In this document: positions 27,090-35,725 of the stretch, one piece after another
Position numbering within the stretch: the first letter of the stretch is position 1
Layout of the letters: the number at the start of each line of letters is the position of its first letter
From: Ruminiclostridium cellobioparum DSM 1351 = ATCC 15832
GTDB lineage: Bacteria > Bacillota > Clostridia > Acetivibrionales > DSM-1351
Assembly (NCBI RefSeq): GCF_000621505.1
Contig: NZ_JHYD01000024.1
Coordinates: 95,469-159,468 of the forward strand
Length of the DNA: 64,000 bases
Direction of reading: 5' to 3'
The notes under the pieces: model-generated
Told to the model about the DNA's origin: nothing
Databases searched by the model: none
What the model saw: only the letters and a program-made list of their open reading frames with translations
Translations under genes and position numbers: made by a program

Positions 27090-27629
27090 ATGAAGAAATA
27101 TTTTACCGGCGCCTGGGCGGTTTTTAAGAACTACTTATTTGCAATGATTTTCTTTTATATATTTTTTATAGGCTTTTATTCCAAGGCCAGCCTTTTTTCC
27201 ATTGCAATTTTTATTGTAATGATTTTCCTGATATATTCCGAACTGCACCACCTGACCGGAGTTGACAAAAGGCGGTATGGCAGTGTAAAGCTGACCGACA
27301 GTATCATATATGCCTTGATTGCAATAGCTCCCATGGTACTGCTGCAAATAATCATTTCATTCCTCAGTTTTGAGTCACCGATTATTAATTTTGATGTCTT
27401 AAAGCTGAATCTGATAAAAGGGCTGACGGCTCCCATGCTGTTTATTGCAAAGCTGGGCGGATACCAGGTACCCGGATATATAGCAGCCTGGGCCACAGTT
27501 GTTATAATGTCCTTTCTGGGATATTTCGCAGGTTACAAGGCTTTTGACCTGAATGCGTTTATAAGACGGCTTTTTGGCCTTCAACCCAAGAAGAGGCCTA
27601 CGACTAATAAAAAGAGAAGGTTCTGGTAA
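27090..27629 (+). CDS. Unrecognised multi-pass membrane protein
   Basis: A 179-residue protein starting MKKYFTGAWAVFKNYL, with ribosome site GGAGGG. Four hydrophobic segments are visible: about 14-35, 36-50, 72-92 and 130-150. A basic C terminus ends KKRPTTNKKRRFW, which by the positive-inside rule should be cytoplasmic. It lies 2 bp before the next gene, so the two are co-transcribed. I cannot name a family. An in-frame ATG at 27030 lacks a ribosome site. Confidence 0.65.
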   Translation: MKKYFTGAWAVFKNYLFAMIFFYIFFIGFYSKASLFSIAIFIVMIFLIYSELHHLTGVDKRRYGSVKLTDSIIYALIAIAPMVLLQIIISFLSFESPIINFDVLKLNLIKGLTAPMLFIAKLGGYQVPGYIAAWATVVIMSFLGYFAGYKAFDLNAFIRRLFGLQPKKRPTTNKKRRFW

Positions 27630-27631
27630 AA

Positions 27632-28483
27632 ATGACAAAGAACACTATAGTGGCTGAAAGTTATAATCTTGCTGTTGATGCCGGTTTTAGCAGCTATCTT
27701 GAAGAACATGCTACCAGTGAGAATTGTGAAATAAAAGTAGACGAAGAAAAGCTGGTAGCTGAAATAGAGTTTGAATGGTTGAATTCAAAGCTTCCAGAAC
27801 TTGATATGCAAACTCCCATGGAGTATATAAATTCCATCTCTTCTCTGGAGGAACTTACAGAATTATTTATAGATATCTCATCTGTTTCAGATGTGGGTGT
27901 GCCCGATATTCTTATGGCCAGACTGAAAGAATACGGAAAAGAGGCAGCCGATAAATTGTTCGGCTTTGTAAAGGCCTGGCTGGAAAACAAGGAACCCAAA
28001 AAAGTTTTAGCCGTATCGCAGTCGGTATATGCCATCGGATGTTTCAGATACCCTGAATATAAGAAAAAACTGATTGAGCTGCTGCTGGAGTGCTTTAGAG
28101 ATGACTTGATTTCCGAAGCCGTATGTGCGGCTTTAGTGGAATATGATGTGGATGTTCTGGAGGATTTGATAAAGACCTTCCATGCAACAGAGCAGTCTGA
28201 AATACAGGAACATTTATTGGCCTGTGTTGCCGAGATATCCAGGGACAATCAGTCCGATGAGATTTTTTATTTCCTTAAGCATGCTTTCAGAGTGGTTTCA
28301 AATCTGAAACTTGCCGTGGAGGTGCTTGGGGATTATGGTGACGGAAGGGCTATCCCACTGTTAAGAGGCTATATTCTTAAGAATATAAAAGAAATGGACA
28401 GGTCGACCTTCAACCATGTGCGTGCTGTAATCAAGAAATTGGGCGGAGAAATAGACGATCTGGTATACACCAGTCAAAGCTGA
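27632..28483 (+). CDS. Unrecognised helical (HEAT-like) protein
   Basis: A 283-residue, acidic, all-helical protein with no membrane segment. Residues 100-270 show repeated helix pairs (VAVCAALVEYDVDVLEDLIKTF, LKLAVEVLGDYGDGRAIPLLRGYIL) reminiscent of HEAT repeats. The segment EWLNSKLPELDMQTPMEYINSI resembles the WLxxxxPxLxxxTPxE module of some SEC-C/toxin-binding proteins. Coupled by position to the membrane protein before it. Function not assigned. A terminator follows at 28507. Confidence 0.6.
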   Translation: MTKNTIVAESYNLAVDAGFSSYLEEHATSENCEIKVDEEKLVAEIEFEWLNSKLPELDMQTPMEYINSISSLEELTELFIDISSVSDVGVPDILMARLKEYGKEAADKLFGFVKAWLENKEPKKVLAVSQSVYAIGCFRYPEYKKKLIELLLECFRDDLISEAVCAALVEYDVDVLEDLIKTFHATEQSEIQEHLLACVAEISRDNQSDEIFYFLKHAFRVVSNLKLAVEVLGDYGDGRAIPLLRGYILKNIKEMDRSTFNHVRAVIKKLGGEIDDLVYTSQS

Positions 28484-28506
28484 AAATTATTATTATGAAC
28501 CCGATA

Positions 28507-28545
28507 AAAAAGGACATATCCGGATGATGGATATGTCCTTTTTAA
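28507..28545 (+). terminator. Rho-independent terminator
   Basis: A 15-bp perfect stem AAAAAGGACATATCC / GGATATGTCCTTTTT with a 7-nt loop. The run of A on the 5' side lets it work in both directions. Confidence 0.92.
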
Positions 28546-28548
28546 AAT

Positions 28549-28967
28549 AACGCGTTGTGTTAGTTAATTTAATATGCTTTCCCGGGTAAAATCCAGTTGT
28601 AAAGGCCACATGAAACAGCTTTAACACATGTCGGTACAATCAATAGCGCTCCCGACCGCTATCCATCAATGGATCGCCTCCGAAGTTCTTGCCTGAAATA
28701 GTATGGCTTACTCAAGCACCTCTTTGCCGTCGCAGCGACTCGACCATCCGGGTCTCGCGTGCTGCTCAAATTGACCTCCTGTCAATTTCCCGGCACGATG
28801 TACTTGAATAAGCCTACAAATTTCAAGCAAGCTCTTCTAATCAGGCTTCTCATTGATGGATACGTTCTCGCGCACTATTGAAGCACGGTTCTTTAAAGCT
28901 GTTCCCGGTGGGGTAGCAGCTATTTATTACGGAAAGTACCTGTGCGGTTAAACTAACTTAACGCGTT
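28549..28967. repeat. 419-bp giant imperfect palindrome bounded by AACGCGTT
   Basis: The left end (28549 on) read forward and the right end read as reverse complement align along most of their length: AACGCGTT..GTTAGTT, CTTTCC, AACAGCTTTAA, TCAATAG.GC, TATCCATCAATG, CTTGC.TGAAAT and GGCTTA.TCAAG. The centre is a perfect 8-bp hairpin AAATTGAC-CTCCT-GTCAATTT (28768-28788). A transcript of either strand would fold into one hairpin of about 400 nt. No open reading frame of note. It is more GC-rich than ordinary spacers here. A miniature inverted-repeat element or a large structured RNA are the two readings. Confidence 0.75.
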
Positions 28968-29199
28968 AATTTAACCTGTTATGCTAATCGAAATCTTGTT
29001 TTGCTTTACAGATAGACTTAATTAAAATCAACTGGTACGCGAGAACAACTTCATGAAATAGGATGCACGGTTAAAAACAATTACGATTAAATTGTCGACG
29101 AAGGTAAAGTGTATTTTATGAAGTTAGTGCGGAAGTACCAGTTGATATAAAAAAATCACACAGGTAAAGCAAAAATTAAATTAATTAGCACAACGCGTT
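28960..29199. repeat. 240-bp long-hairpin element, copy A
   Basis: Shares the AACGCGTT at 28960 with the previous element and ends in another at 29192. Paired segments: ATCAACTGGTAC (29027-29038) with GTACCAGTTGAT (29135-29146); AACTTCATGAAATA (29047-29060) with TATTTTATGAAGTT (29112-29125); TTTTGCTTTAC with GTAAAGCAAAA; and outer GTTATGCTAAT with ATTAGCACAAC. A second full copy lies at 41868-42075 and a half copy at 30191-30254. Together with the palindrome before it and the leader of the next gene, it fills the gene-free stretch 28484-29341. Confidence 0.85.
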
Positions 29200-29341
29200 A
29201 ATTTAATTATAAATCCTTTTTTTATGCATATCGGAGATAGTTGTGAATATCCATAATAATAAGCATACTCTTACAGATAAAGTTCATAAACAAAAATTCA
29301 TAAACAATTTTTTGCCGCTATTTGTGGCTCATGGAGGTAAT

Positions 29342-30133
29342 ATGATAGTAGTAATCAGTAAAAAGAATATATTGTTCGTTTGCCTGCTGCTTTTATTCTC
29401 ATTGACAGTTTTCAGCATTGGCTTTGCGGTCGACTATTCAAAGCCGGTGACGGGAGATAAGCAGACAGACAATCCAGCTGCAGGTGAGCAGGCACCCGCG
29501 GAAACGGCACCTGCTCCAAGGACCGTAATACTTGATGCCGGCCACGGAGGGGAGGATCCCGGGGCGGTGAGCGATTACAGCGGTTTGAGAGAAAAGGATA
29601 TAAATTTAAATATTGTAATGCTTATAAAAAATCTGCTTGAAAAGGACGGCTACAGGGTTATTCTGACAAGAGAAACCGACCGGCTGGTTTACAGTGACGA
29701 AGCAAAAACCATATTGCAAAAGAGGAAAGAGGACTTGACGAGAAGGAAAAAAATAATGGATGAGTCAGGAGCCGATATAGTTTTAAGCATACACCTGAAT
29801 AAGTTCCCACAGACGAAATATCATGGGGCCCAGACCTTCTTCCCTCCAAATTCACCTGACAGCCAGAAACTTGCAAATGAAATACAGAACTCCATAAGAC
29901 TGAATGCCGATAATGCCAATGACAGGGCAGCGCTTGTGAAAAAAGACCAGATAATGATATTAAAGAATCTCAAAACACCCACTGTAGTTGTGGAGTGCGG
30001 TTTCCTCTCCAATTCGGATGAAGAGAAGCTGCTGGGTAATGAGGAATATCAGAACAAACTGTCAGCAGCAATAAAGGCAGGGGTGGATAATTATTATAAA
30101 GCCAGGGATAAAGCCACGGAAAAAGGGAAATAA
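29342..30133 (+). CDS. N-acetylmuramoyl-L-alanine amidase (Amidase_3), CwlD-like
   Basis: A 263-residue zinc amidase. An N-terminal membrane anchor/signal (about 8-30) is followed by a Pro/Ala/Glu linker (30-60) and the Amidase_3 domain. Zinc ligands are visible in ILDAGHGGEDPG (His), REKDIN (Glu) and SIHLN (His), with the catalytic Glu in VVECGFLSN. The size and single-domain form match CwlD, which trims stem peptides during spore cortex muramic-lactam formation; a vegetative amidase is the alternative. Start at ATG 29342 with GGAGGTAA; an in-frame GTG at 29243 would place a long charged stretch before the signal sequence. Terminator at 30151. Confidence 0.87.
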   Translation: MIVVISKKNILFVCLLLLFSLTVFSIGFAVDYSKPVTGDKQTDNPAAGEQAPAETAPAPRTVILDAGHGGEDPGAVSDYSGLREKDINLNIVMLIKNLLEKDGYRVILTRETDRLVYSDEAKTILQKRKEDLTRRKKIMDESGADIVLSIHLNKFPQTKYHGAQTFFPPNSPDSQKLANEIQNSIRLNADNANDRAALVKKDQIMILKNLKTPTVVVECGFLSNSDEEKLLGNEEYQNKLSAAIKAGVDNYYKARDKATEKGK

Positions 30134-30150
30134 TAATTTACCGGTTTATT

Positions 30151-30190
30151 AATCAGGGTTCTGCCATAAAGACAGCTCCCTGATTTTTTT
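30151..30190 (+). terminator. Rho-independent terminator after the amidase gene
   Basis: ATCAGGG pairs with CCCTGAT around TTCTGCCATAAAGACAGCT, followed by TTTTTT. The T-run abuts the half copy of the long-hairpin element. Confidence 0.8.
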
Positions 30191-30254
30191 GTTGATTTTA
30201 TATAGGGCTAACTGTAAAGCAAAACAAAATTTCAATTAGCACAACAGATTAAAT
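30191..30254 (-). repeat. Half copy (one arm) of the long-hairpin element
   Basis: Read on the minus strand, this 64-bp stretch matches copy A 28967-29031 with few changes: ATTTAA.CTGTT.TGCTAAT.GAAAT.TTGTTTTGCTTTACAG and AAAATCAAC. The second arm is absent. It sits directly after the terminator T-run of the amidase gene. Confidence 0.75.
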
Positions 30255-30402
30255 TACTGAAATTACTAACCGTATAAATAAAAAACGGGTAGCAGTATAA
30301 GCCCGAAGTTTGCTATAATAAACTTGAAATTTGTCAGGCGTCGGAAAAATCATTCCGGTGAGTGTGCCAAAAACTTAAAATACTACTTATGGAGAAATAA
30401 CA

Positions 30403-32325
30403 GTGATAGTACTTAACTGCAATAATATAGGATTTTCTTATGGAACGGATACAATTATAAAAAATATCTCATTCAGCCTTCAGGAAAATGACAAAGCGGG
30501 TCTTGTGGGGGTGAACGGTGCGGGCAAATCAACCCTGTTTAAAATAATTACAGGGGAACTGCACCAGGAGGAAGGGGATTTATTCATTTCAAAGGACCTG
30601 GTATTGGGATACCTAAGGCAAAATGCCGCTCTTAACACCGAAAACACGCTTTGGGAAGAGCTTCTGGAAGTTTTTGACCGACTTGTTTCCATGGAGGGAA
30701 CTATAAAGAAAATTGAAAAGGAAATAAGCATAACCACCGACCAGGATAAGCTGGACTCGCTTATGAAGGAATACGGCAAACTTACCGAAAGGTTTGCCTA
30801 TCTTGGGGGCTTTGAATATAACAGCCGGATCAGAGGAGTCTTAAGAGGGCTTGGATTTTTGGACAGCGAGTTTGACAGCAAGGTCAATATACTGAGCGGA
30901 GGGCAGAAAACAAGACTGGCTTTAGCCAAGGTTCTGCTGGAGGAACCGGATATCCTCCTGCTGGATGAACCCACCAACCATCTGGACATAGCGGCGGTGG
31001 AATGGCTGGAGGACTATCTTAAAAGCTATAAAAAATGCCTGCTTATAATATCCCATGACAGATATTTCCTTGACTCGGTCACTAATAAAACCATTGAAAT
31101 AGAGAATAAGACCAGCACTTTCTACAACACCAATTATTCCGGCTATGTAAAGCAGAAGGCGGTCAACCGCGAGATACAGGAAAAGCACTACCTGCTCCAA
31201 CAGAAGGAAATTGCCCGGCAGGAGGCAATTATCGAACAGCAGAGGAGATTCAACAGGGAAAGGAATATAATTGCGGCAGAAAGCAGACTGAAGGCGCTGG
31301 ACAGGATGGTCAGGCTGGACAAGCCCCAGGAAGCCCCGGATAAAGTGAGAATGAAGTTCAATCAGGCCATGACCAGCGGAAATGATGTTCTGGAGCTTGA
31401 TTCGGTATCAAAGGCCTACGGGGATAAAAAGCTGTTTGATAATATAAGCTTTAAGATAAGAAAGGCCGAAAGAGTCTTTTTACTGGGACCCAACGGCTGC
31501 GGTAAATCCACTCTGCTGAAGATTCTGGCCGGAAGGCTTGCCGCCTCCTCCGGAAAGTTCAATTTTGGAGCTAAAGTCGATATGGGTTACTATGATCAGG
31601 AAATGGAAGATTTGAATGAGGATAATACTGTGCTTGATGAAGTCTGGAGTGTGAATCAGAAGCTCATCCAGACTGAGGTCAGAAGCGCCCTTGCAGCTTT
31701 TTTATTCTCGGGTGAAGATGTATTCAAAAAGATATCTGTTCTGAGCGGAGGAGAAAAGAGCAGGGTATCCATGCTAAAGCTGATATTCTCGGAAGCCAAT
31801 TTTATCATTCTGGACGAGCCCACAAACCACCTTGACATAAACTCCAGAGAAATACTTGAGGCAGCTCTGGCCGACTACGAAGGGACAATGCTCATAGTTT
31901 CCCACGACAGATACTTTATTGACAAGCTGGCCACGAGGATAATTGACATCGGAGTGAAGCCGCCGGTGGATTGTATCGGAAACTATACCTACTTTGCCTC
32001 CCACTATAAAAAGAATGCCTCCATGCAAAACGCTGCAAGTGAAGCAAACCCCATATCGGAAGCAAAACAGAGCCGCATTGCCACAAAAGAGGAGCGCAGC
32101 AGGATCAGGAAACTTGAAAAGCAGCTTGCAGATACCGAGAAGGAAATAGCAAGCGTCGAGAAACGCCTGGGTGATATAGATAACGAGATGGTGGAAGCTG
32201 CCACCGATCACATGAAGCTGATAGAGCTGAGCGAAGAAAAAAACTCAAAAGAGCGGAGTCTGGAAGAATTGTATGCCGTCTGGGCCGAGGTGACCGAGCA
32301 GCTTGAAAGCCAGCAGGGCGGGTAA
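30403..32325 (+). CDS. ABC-F family ATPase (translation-associated)
   Basis: A 640-residue soluble protein with two ABC domains and no membrane part. Domain 1 has GVNGAGKST and LSGGQKTRLALAK with LLLDEPTNHLD; domain 2 has GPNGCGKST and LSGGEKSRVSMLK with FIILDEPTNHLD. A charged linker (about 235-310) joins them, and a C-terminal coiled coil (about 560-635) completes the YdiF/Uup-like layout. ABC-F proteins bind the ribosomal E site to resolve stalled translation, and some confer antibiotic protection; this one looks like the housekeeping type. GTG start with GGAG at 30391. It is followed by a bidirectional terminator. Confidence 0.92.
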   Translation: MIVLNCNNIGFSYGTDTIIKNISFSLQENDKAGLVGVNGAGKSTLFKIITGELHQEEGDLFISKDLVLGYLRQNAALNTENTLWEELLEVFDRLVSMEGTIKKIEKEISITTDQDKLDSLMKEYGKLTERFAYLGGFEYNSRIRGVLRGLGFLDSEFDSKVNILSGGQKTRLALAKVLLEEPDILLLDEPTNHLDIAAVEWLEDYLKSYKKCLLIISHDRYFLDSVTNKTIEIENKTSTFYNTNYSGYVKQKAVNREIQEKHYLLQQKEIARQEAIIEQQRRFNRERNIIAAESRLKALDRMVRLDKPQEAPDKVRMKFNQAMTSGNDVLELDSVSKAYGDKKLFDNISFKIRKAERVFLLGPNGCGKSTLLKILAGRLAASSGKFNFGAKVDMGYYDQEMEDLNEDNTVLDEVWSVNQKLIQTEVRSALAAFLFSGEDVFKKISVLSGGEKSRVSMLKLIFSEANFIILDEPTNHLDINSREILEAALADYEGTMLIVSHDRYFIDKLATRIIDIGVKPPVDCIGNYTYFASHYKKNASMQNAASEANPISEAKQSRIATKEERSRIRKLEKQLADTEKEIASVEKRLGDIDNEMVEAATDHMKLIELSEEKNSKERSLEELYAVWAEVTEQLESQQGG

Positions 32326-32354
32326 GCTTTTATTTATAAAACAGTTGTAATATA

Positions 32355-32405
32355 AAAAAGCTGCTTCAGACAGAAACTTTGAGCTTCTGTTTGAAACAGC
32401 TTTTG
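32355..32405. terminator. Bidirectional terminator between convergent genes
   Basis: AAAAAGCTG.TTC.AGACAGAA pairs with TTCTGTTT.GAA.CAGCTTTT around ACTTTGAGC. A-run and T-run flanks serve the ABC-F gene (+) and the glycosyltransferase-CsaB gene (-). Confidence 0.88.
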
Positions 32406-32463
32406 ATTGCCATAAAAATTATCATTGCTGGATATTTTAATTTGCTTTGTAAGCGTTGGCTTT

Positions 32464-34722
32464 TTAGGATATCAATTCTATCGCCAGGCGGGAATTCTCC
32501 TCGGCCTTGACTACAAGAGCCCCTACTGATTTTTCCAATTCCAGCTTTACGGCATCGCTGTTCAAAAGCAGCTGATCAATCTTGTTCCTGAGAACGGTAT
32601 AGGAAAGCTCCTTTACATGTCCCACCGAAGGCTGGTCAATATATTCAAGGAAGCCTTCAACCTTTGGCTGATAGCTGATACCTATCAGGGGAACATTCAT
32701 ATATGCCGCAAAAATCAAAGCGTGGAGGCGCATGCCTATCATAATGCTCATTTTTCTGACAATCCCGAAGGTTTCGGAAACAGAATGATTATTGGAGATA
32801 ACATAGCCCCTGGTTTTCATTTTTGAGATAATATTCTGTATGGTTACTATATCCGCATAGTATTGCATAGGTATAAAAACAGGTATGAGGTTGTATTTGT
32901 TGTAGACGTAATCAGCTGCTTCGGCAATGATCTGTTCATATTTGGCATGCTGCTGTTTGTCACAGCCCGGGCATTTTCTCACTGAAAAACCGGCATAACT
33001 GGCATTCAAGGGTATTCCCTCATTGATAAAAATGTCGTCGGTGTTTATGGTATTGTCCACATGCACAGCCAGAGCAGCATCAGCCGTAAGTATAACCTTC
33101 GGTTTGGTAATACCCATTTTTTTCAGTTCATCAAAGGAGATTTTTTCTCTTACGGTTATCACGTCGGCCTTATCTAAAATTTTTCTGGAATATTCGGTAT
33201 TTCTATTCTTATTGATAGGACCTATTCCATTGGCGTAAAACATGACCTTGAGTCCCAGTTTTTTGGCAAGCCAGGCAATTCCCAGATAAAACAGTATGGA
33301 ACGGGAACTTGTGCTGTCCTGTATTATATTTCCGCCGCCGTAAATAAACAATTTGGCTCTTTTCATTGCCGAATAAACCGCAAACAGATTTTTTCTGTTA
33401 ATTGTATTGACGCTATAATTAATTGAAGTTTCAATAGGCCTCTTTGACATAACCAAAATGGATATATCGGGCTTTTGACGCCTCAGATTGTCAATTATGG
33501 ATCTGAGCATGGCATCATCACCTATGTTGCTGAAACCATAATAGCCTGAAATGATTACATCATACTTTTTAGCACCGGCTGATTTACTTTTGATCGATTT
33601 TTTATTTGAAATATCATTGAGTATGGCTTCATAAATATTCATCTGAGTCTTACTCATGGCATCCAGGGAGAAAAGCCGGTTTGCCTTTTCATACAGGTTT
33701 TTGCCGAAGGTCTCACGCTTTGATCTGTCGGAGGCCAGGTCCAGAATTTGAGCCGCAAGGGTTGAGAAATCCTTTGGCTCGAAAAGGTAGCCGTTTGCCG
33801 CAGATTCGATAAGATCGGGAATTCCGCCCACCCGGCTGCAAATGGTGGCTTTGGAATAACGGGCGCCCTCCAGCAGATAGTATGGGAAGCCTTCACTTAT
33901 GGAAGTCATGGTATTAATGTCTAAAACACTTATGAGCTCGTAGGGATTATTGAGCCAGCCAAGAAAAAATACATTCCGTTCAAGGCCGAGTTCTGCCGAG
34001 CGGGCTTTTAATTCCTTTTCCTGCTCACCCTCGCCGCCTATGAGAAATTTTACTTTGGGATTCTGCTTTACAACATATCTGGCCGCATCCAACAGTGTAC
34101 CGATATCCTTGACGGGGTCAAGCCTTGCTGCCGTACCTACAAGTATATCGTCAGCCCCCAGCGGAATCCCGTATTTTTCAGAAAACTCGTCTCTGGACAA
34201 AACTGCCGATGGCCTGCCCATATCCATACCGTTAAGTATGGTGAATATCCTGTCATTGCTGAAACCTCTTTCAACAAGCATTTTTCTGAAGGCACTTGTA
34301 ACTACTATGTAGTAGTTGAGTTTTCTGAGGACACGGGAATTGATCAAACCAATTGTCAGCCTCTTGAACATGCTGTGCAAATAATCGAGTTTGTAATCAC
34401 TGTGAATAGTAGTAACGACAGGGATATTGCAGGCTTTTTTTATGACATAGGCAAAGATATTTCCCTTTGAACCGTGAGAATGAATTATATCGAATTGGTT
34501 GTCTTTTACCAGCTTTATGGCTTTTTTTATATCAGAATAAATATTTAAAGATTTGATAATTTCAACTTTAATCCCAATTGCACGGGCTTCATCTGCAAAG
34601 GCCCCAGGTCTGAGACTGAGCAGGGTTACGTCGATATTGGAAGCAAGTTCCTTAACAAGGTTCAGGACATGTACCTTTGCTCCTCCAACATCTCCTCCGC
34701 CGATAATGTGCAAAACTTTCAT
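32464..34722 (-). CDS. Glycosyltransferase family 4 - CsaB pyruvyltransferase fusion
   Basis: A 752-residue two-domain protein. Residues 1-370 are a GT4/GT-B enzyme: MKVLHIIGGGDVGGAKVHVLNLV, VHSHGSKGNIFAY-like block, GTAARLDPVKDIGTLLDA, FLGWLNNPYELI and SISEGFPYYLLEGARYSKATICSRVGGIPDLI (the EX7E region). Residues 387-752 match CsaB polysaccharide pyruvyltransferase: VIISGYYGFSNIGDDAMLRSI, FIYGGGNIIQD and IGMRLHALIFAAYMNVPLIGISYQPKVEGFL. CsaB adds pyruvate ketals to the secondary cell-wall polymer, which SLH-domain proteins bind, so this enzyme may both transfer a sugar and ketalate it. Monocistronic on the minus strand. Confidence 0.9.
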   Translation of the reverse strand: MKVLHIIGGGDVGGAKVHVLNLVKELASNIDVTLLSLRPGAFADEARAIGIKVEIIKSLNIYSDIKKAIKLVKDNQFDIIHSHGSKGNIFAYVIKKACNIPVVTTIHSDYKLDYLHSMFKRLTIGLINSRVLRKLNYYIVVTSAFRKMLVERGFSNDRIFTILNGMDMGRPSAVLSRDEFSEKYGIPLGADDILVGTAARLDPVKDIGTLLDAARYVVKQNPKVKFLIGGEGEQEKELKARSAELGLERNVFFLGWLNNPYELISVLDINTMTSISEGFPYYLLEGARYSKATICSRVGGIPDLIESAANGYLFEPKDFSTLAAQILDLASDRSKRETFGKNLYEKANRLFSLDAMSKTQMNIYEAILNDISNKKSIKSKSAGAKKYDVIISGYYGFSNIGDDAMLRSIIDNLRRQKPDISILVMSKRPIETSINYSVNTINRKNLFAVYSAMKRAKLFIYGGGNIIQDSTSSRSILFYLGIAWLAKKLGLKVMFYANGIGPINKNRNTEYSRKILDKADVITVREKISFDELKKMGITKPKVILTADAALAVHVDNTINTDDIFINEGIPLNASYAGFSVRKCPGCDKQQHAKYEQIIAEAADYVYNKYNLIPVFIPMQYYADIVTIQNIISKMKTRGYVISNNHSVSETFGIVRKMSIMIGMRLHALIFAAYMNVPLIGISYQPKVEGFLEYIDQPSVGHVKELSYTVLRNKIDQLLLNSDAVKLELEKSVGALVVKAEENSRLAIELIS

Positions 34723-34895
34723 TTTAATCCTCCATGTTCCTTTTTTTCTTATGTATGCTACATGACTATTTTATCACGCATTTACAATTTTGACACTAAT
34801 CAATTTAAATTGGAATTTTACTGGTTAATCTGTTGTCACTAAAAACAAGCTATGATATATTTATGATATATTATAGACAACATACTTTGTATCAT

Positions 34896-34912
34896 ATGTT
34901 AATTTTTAACAA
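34896..34912 (+). promoter_or_regulatory. Possible Rex operator upstream of rex
   Basis: ATGTTAATTTTTAACAA is a near-palindrome resembling the clostridial Rex box TTGTTAA-N4-TTAACAA but with one base less in the spacer. It lies just upstream of the promoter of the rex gene, where autoregulation would be expected. The imperfect spacing keeps this tentative. Confidence 0.3.
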
Positions 34913-34930
34913 ATAATGTATATTGGAATA

Positions 34931-34960
34931 TTGACAATAAAATAACAATGGTGATATAAT
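34931..34960 (+). promoter_or_regulatory. SigA-type promoter of rex
   Basis: TTGACA (34931-34936) and TATAAT (34955-34960) are separated by 18 bp, 34 bp before the rex ATG. Both hexamers match the consensus exactly. Confidence 0.75.
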
Positions 34961-34994
34961 ACCAACACAAATAGAATAATGAGGTGAAATTCCA

Positions 34995-35633
34995 ATGGCT
35001 TCAAAGAAAATTTCTATGGCTGTAATAAAAAGGCTTCCAAGATATCATAGATATCTGAATTATTTGTTAGAGCTTGGAATAAAGAGAGTATCCTCAAAGG
35101 AACTGAGTACTCGGATGGGAATTACTGCTTCTCAAATAAGACAGGACTTGAATTGTTTCGGAGGTTTTGGGCAGCAGGGTTACGGATACAACGTTGAGTC
35201 CCTATATACCGAGATCGGAAATATTTTAGGAATAAACAAGACGTTTAATTGTATTATCGTCGGTGCGGGAAACATGGGGCAAGCTCTGGCTAATTACGGA
35301 AACTTCGAAAAAAGAGGCTTTAAGATTATCGGAGTATTTGATGTCAGCCCGGATATTATAGGCAGGAAAATAAAGGATTTGGAAGTCAGAAGCCTCAATG
35401 AGATTGATGACTTTGTCGTACTTAACAAAGTTGATATTGCTATGCTCTGTGTTCCATACAGGGAAACTGCGGCACTTGCAGACAGGATAGCCAAACTGGG
35501 TGTAAGGGGTCTGTGGAATTTTTCTCCCATGGATTTGAAAATTCCTTATGACGTCATAGTGGAAAATGTACACTTAAGTGACAGTCTTATGGTCTTAGGG
35601 TATAAGCTGAATGACAGATTTCCAAGAGAATAA
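34995..35633 (+). CDS. rex: Redox-sensing transcriptional repressor Rex
   Basis: A 212-residue repressor. The N-terminal winged helix (1-78) has KRLPRYHRYLNYLLELGIKRVSSKELSTRMGITASQIRQDLNCFGGFGQQGYGYNV, and the C-terminal Rossmann domain has the NADH-binding VGAGNMGQALANY. It releases DNA when NADH/NAD+ is high, opening fermentation pathways. Start at ATG with GAGGTG. Length standard; stands alone between a promoter and a bidirectional terminator. Confidence 0.97.
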   Translation: MASKKISMAVIKRLPRYHRYLNYLLELGIKRVSSKELSTRMGITASQIRQDLNCFGGFGQQGYGYNVESLYTEIGNILGINKTFNCIIVGAGNMGQALANYGNFEKRGFKIIGVFDVSPDIIGRKIKDLEVRSLNEIDDFVVLNKVDIAMLCVPYRETAALADRIAKLGVRGLWNFSPMDLKIPYDVIVENVHLSDSLMVLGYKLNDRFPRE

Positions 35634-35641
35634 GCCATTAT

Positions 35642-35673
35642 AAAAGCCGGCATGATACACATTGCCGGCTTTT
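35642..35673. terminator. Bidirectional terminator between rex and tyrA
   Basis: A perfect 11-bp stem AAAAGCCGGCA / TGCCGGCTTTT with loop TGATACACAT, between the convergent rex (+) and tyrA (-) genes. Confidence 0.93.
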
Positions 35674-35725
35674 GAATTTTAGTGCTTGATTCAGTTTTAT
35701 ACAGATAAGCCTGCAACGCAGCGTA

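Noticed and set aside
28549..28967. RNase P RNA, tmRNA, 6S RNA or a group II intron domain V in the gene-free block
   Set aside because: None of the conserved cores could be found on either strand. GCACGGTTC resembles half of a domain V, but the complementary half GAGCCGTGC is missing.
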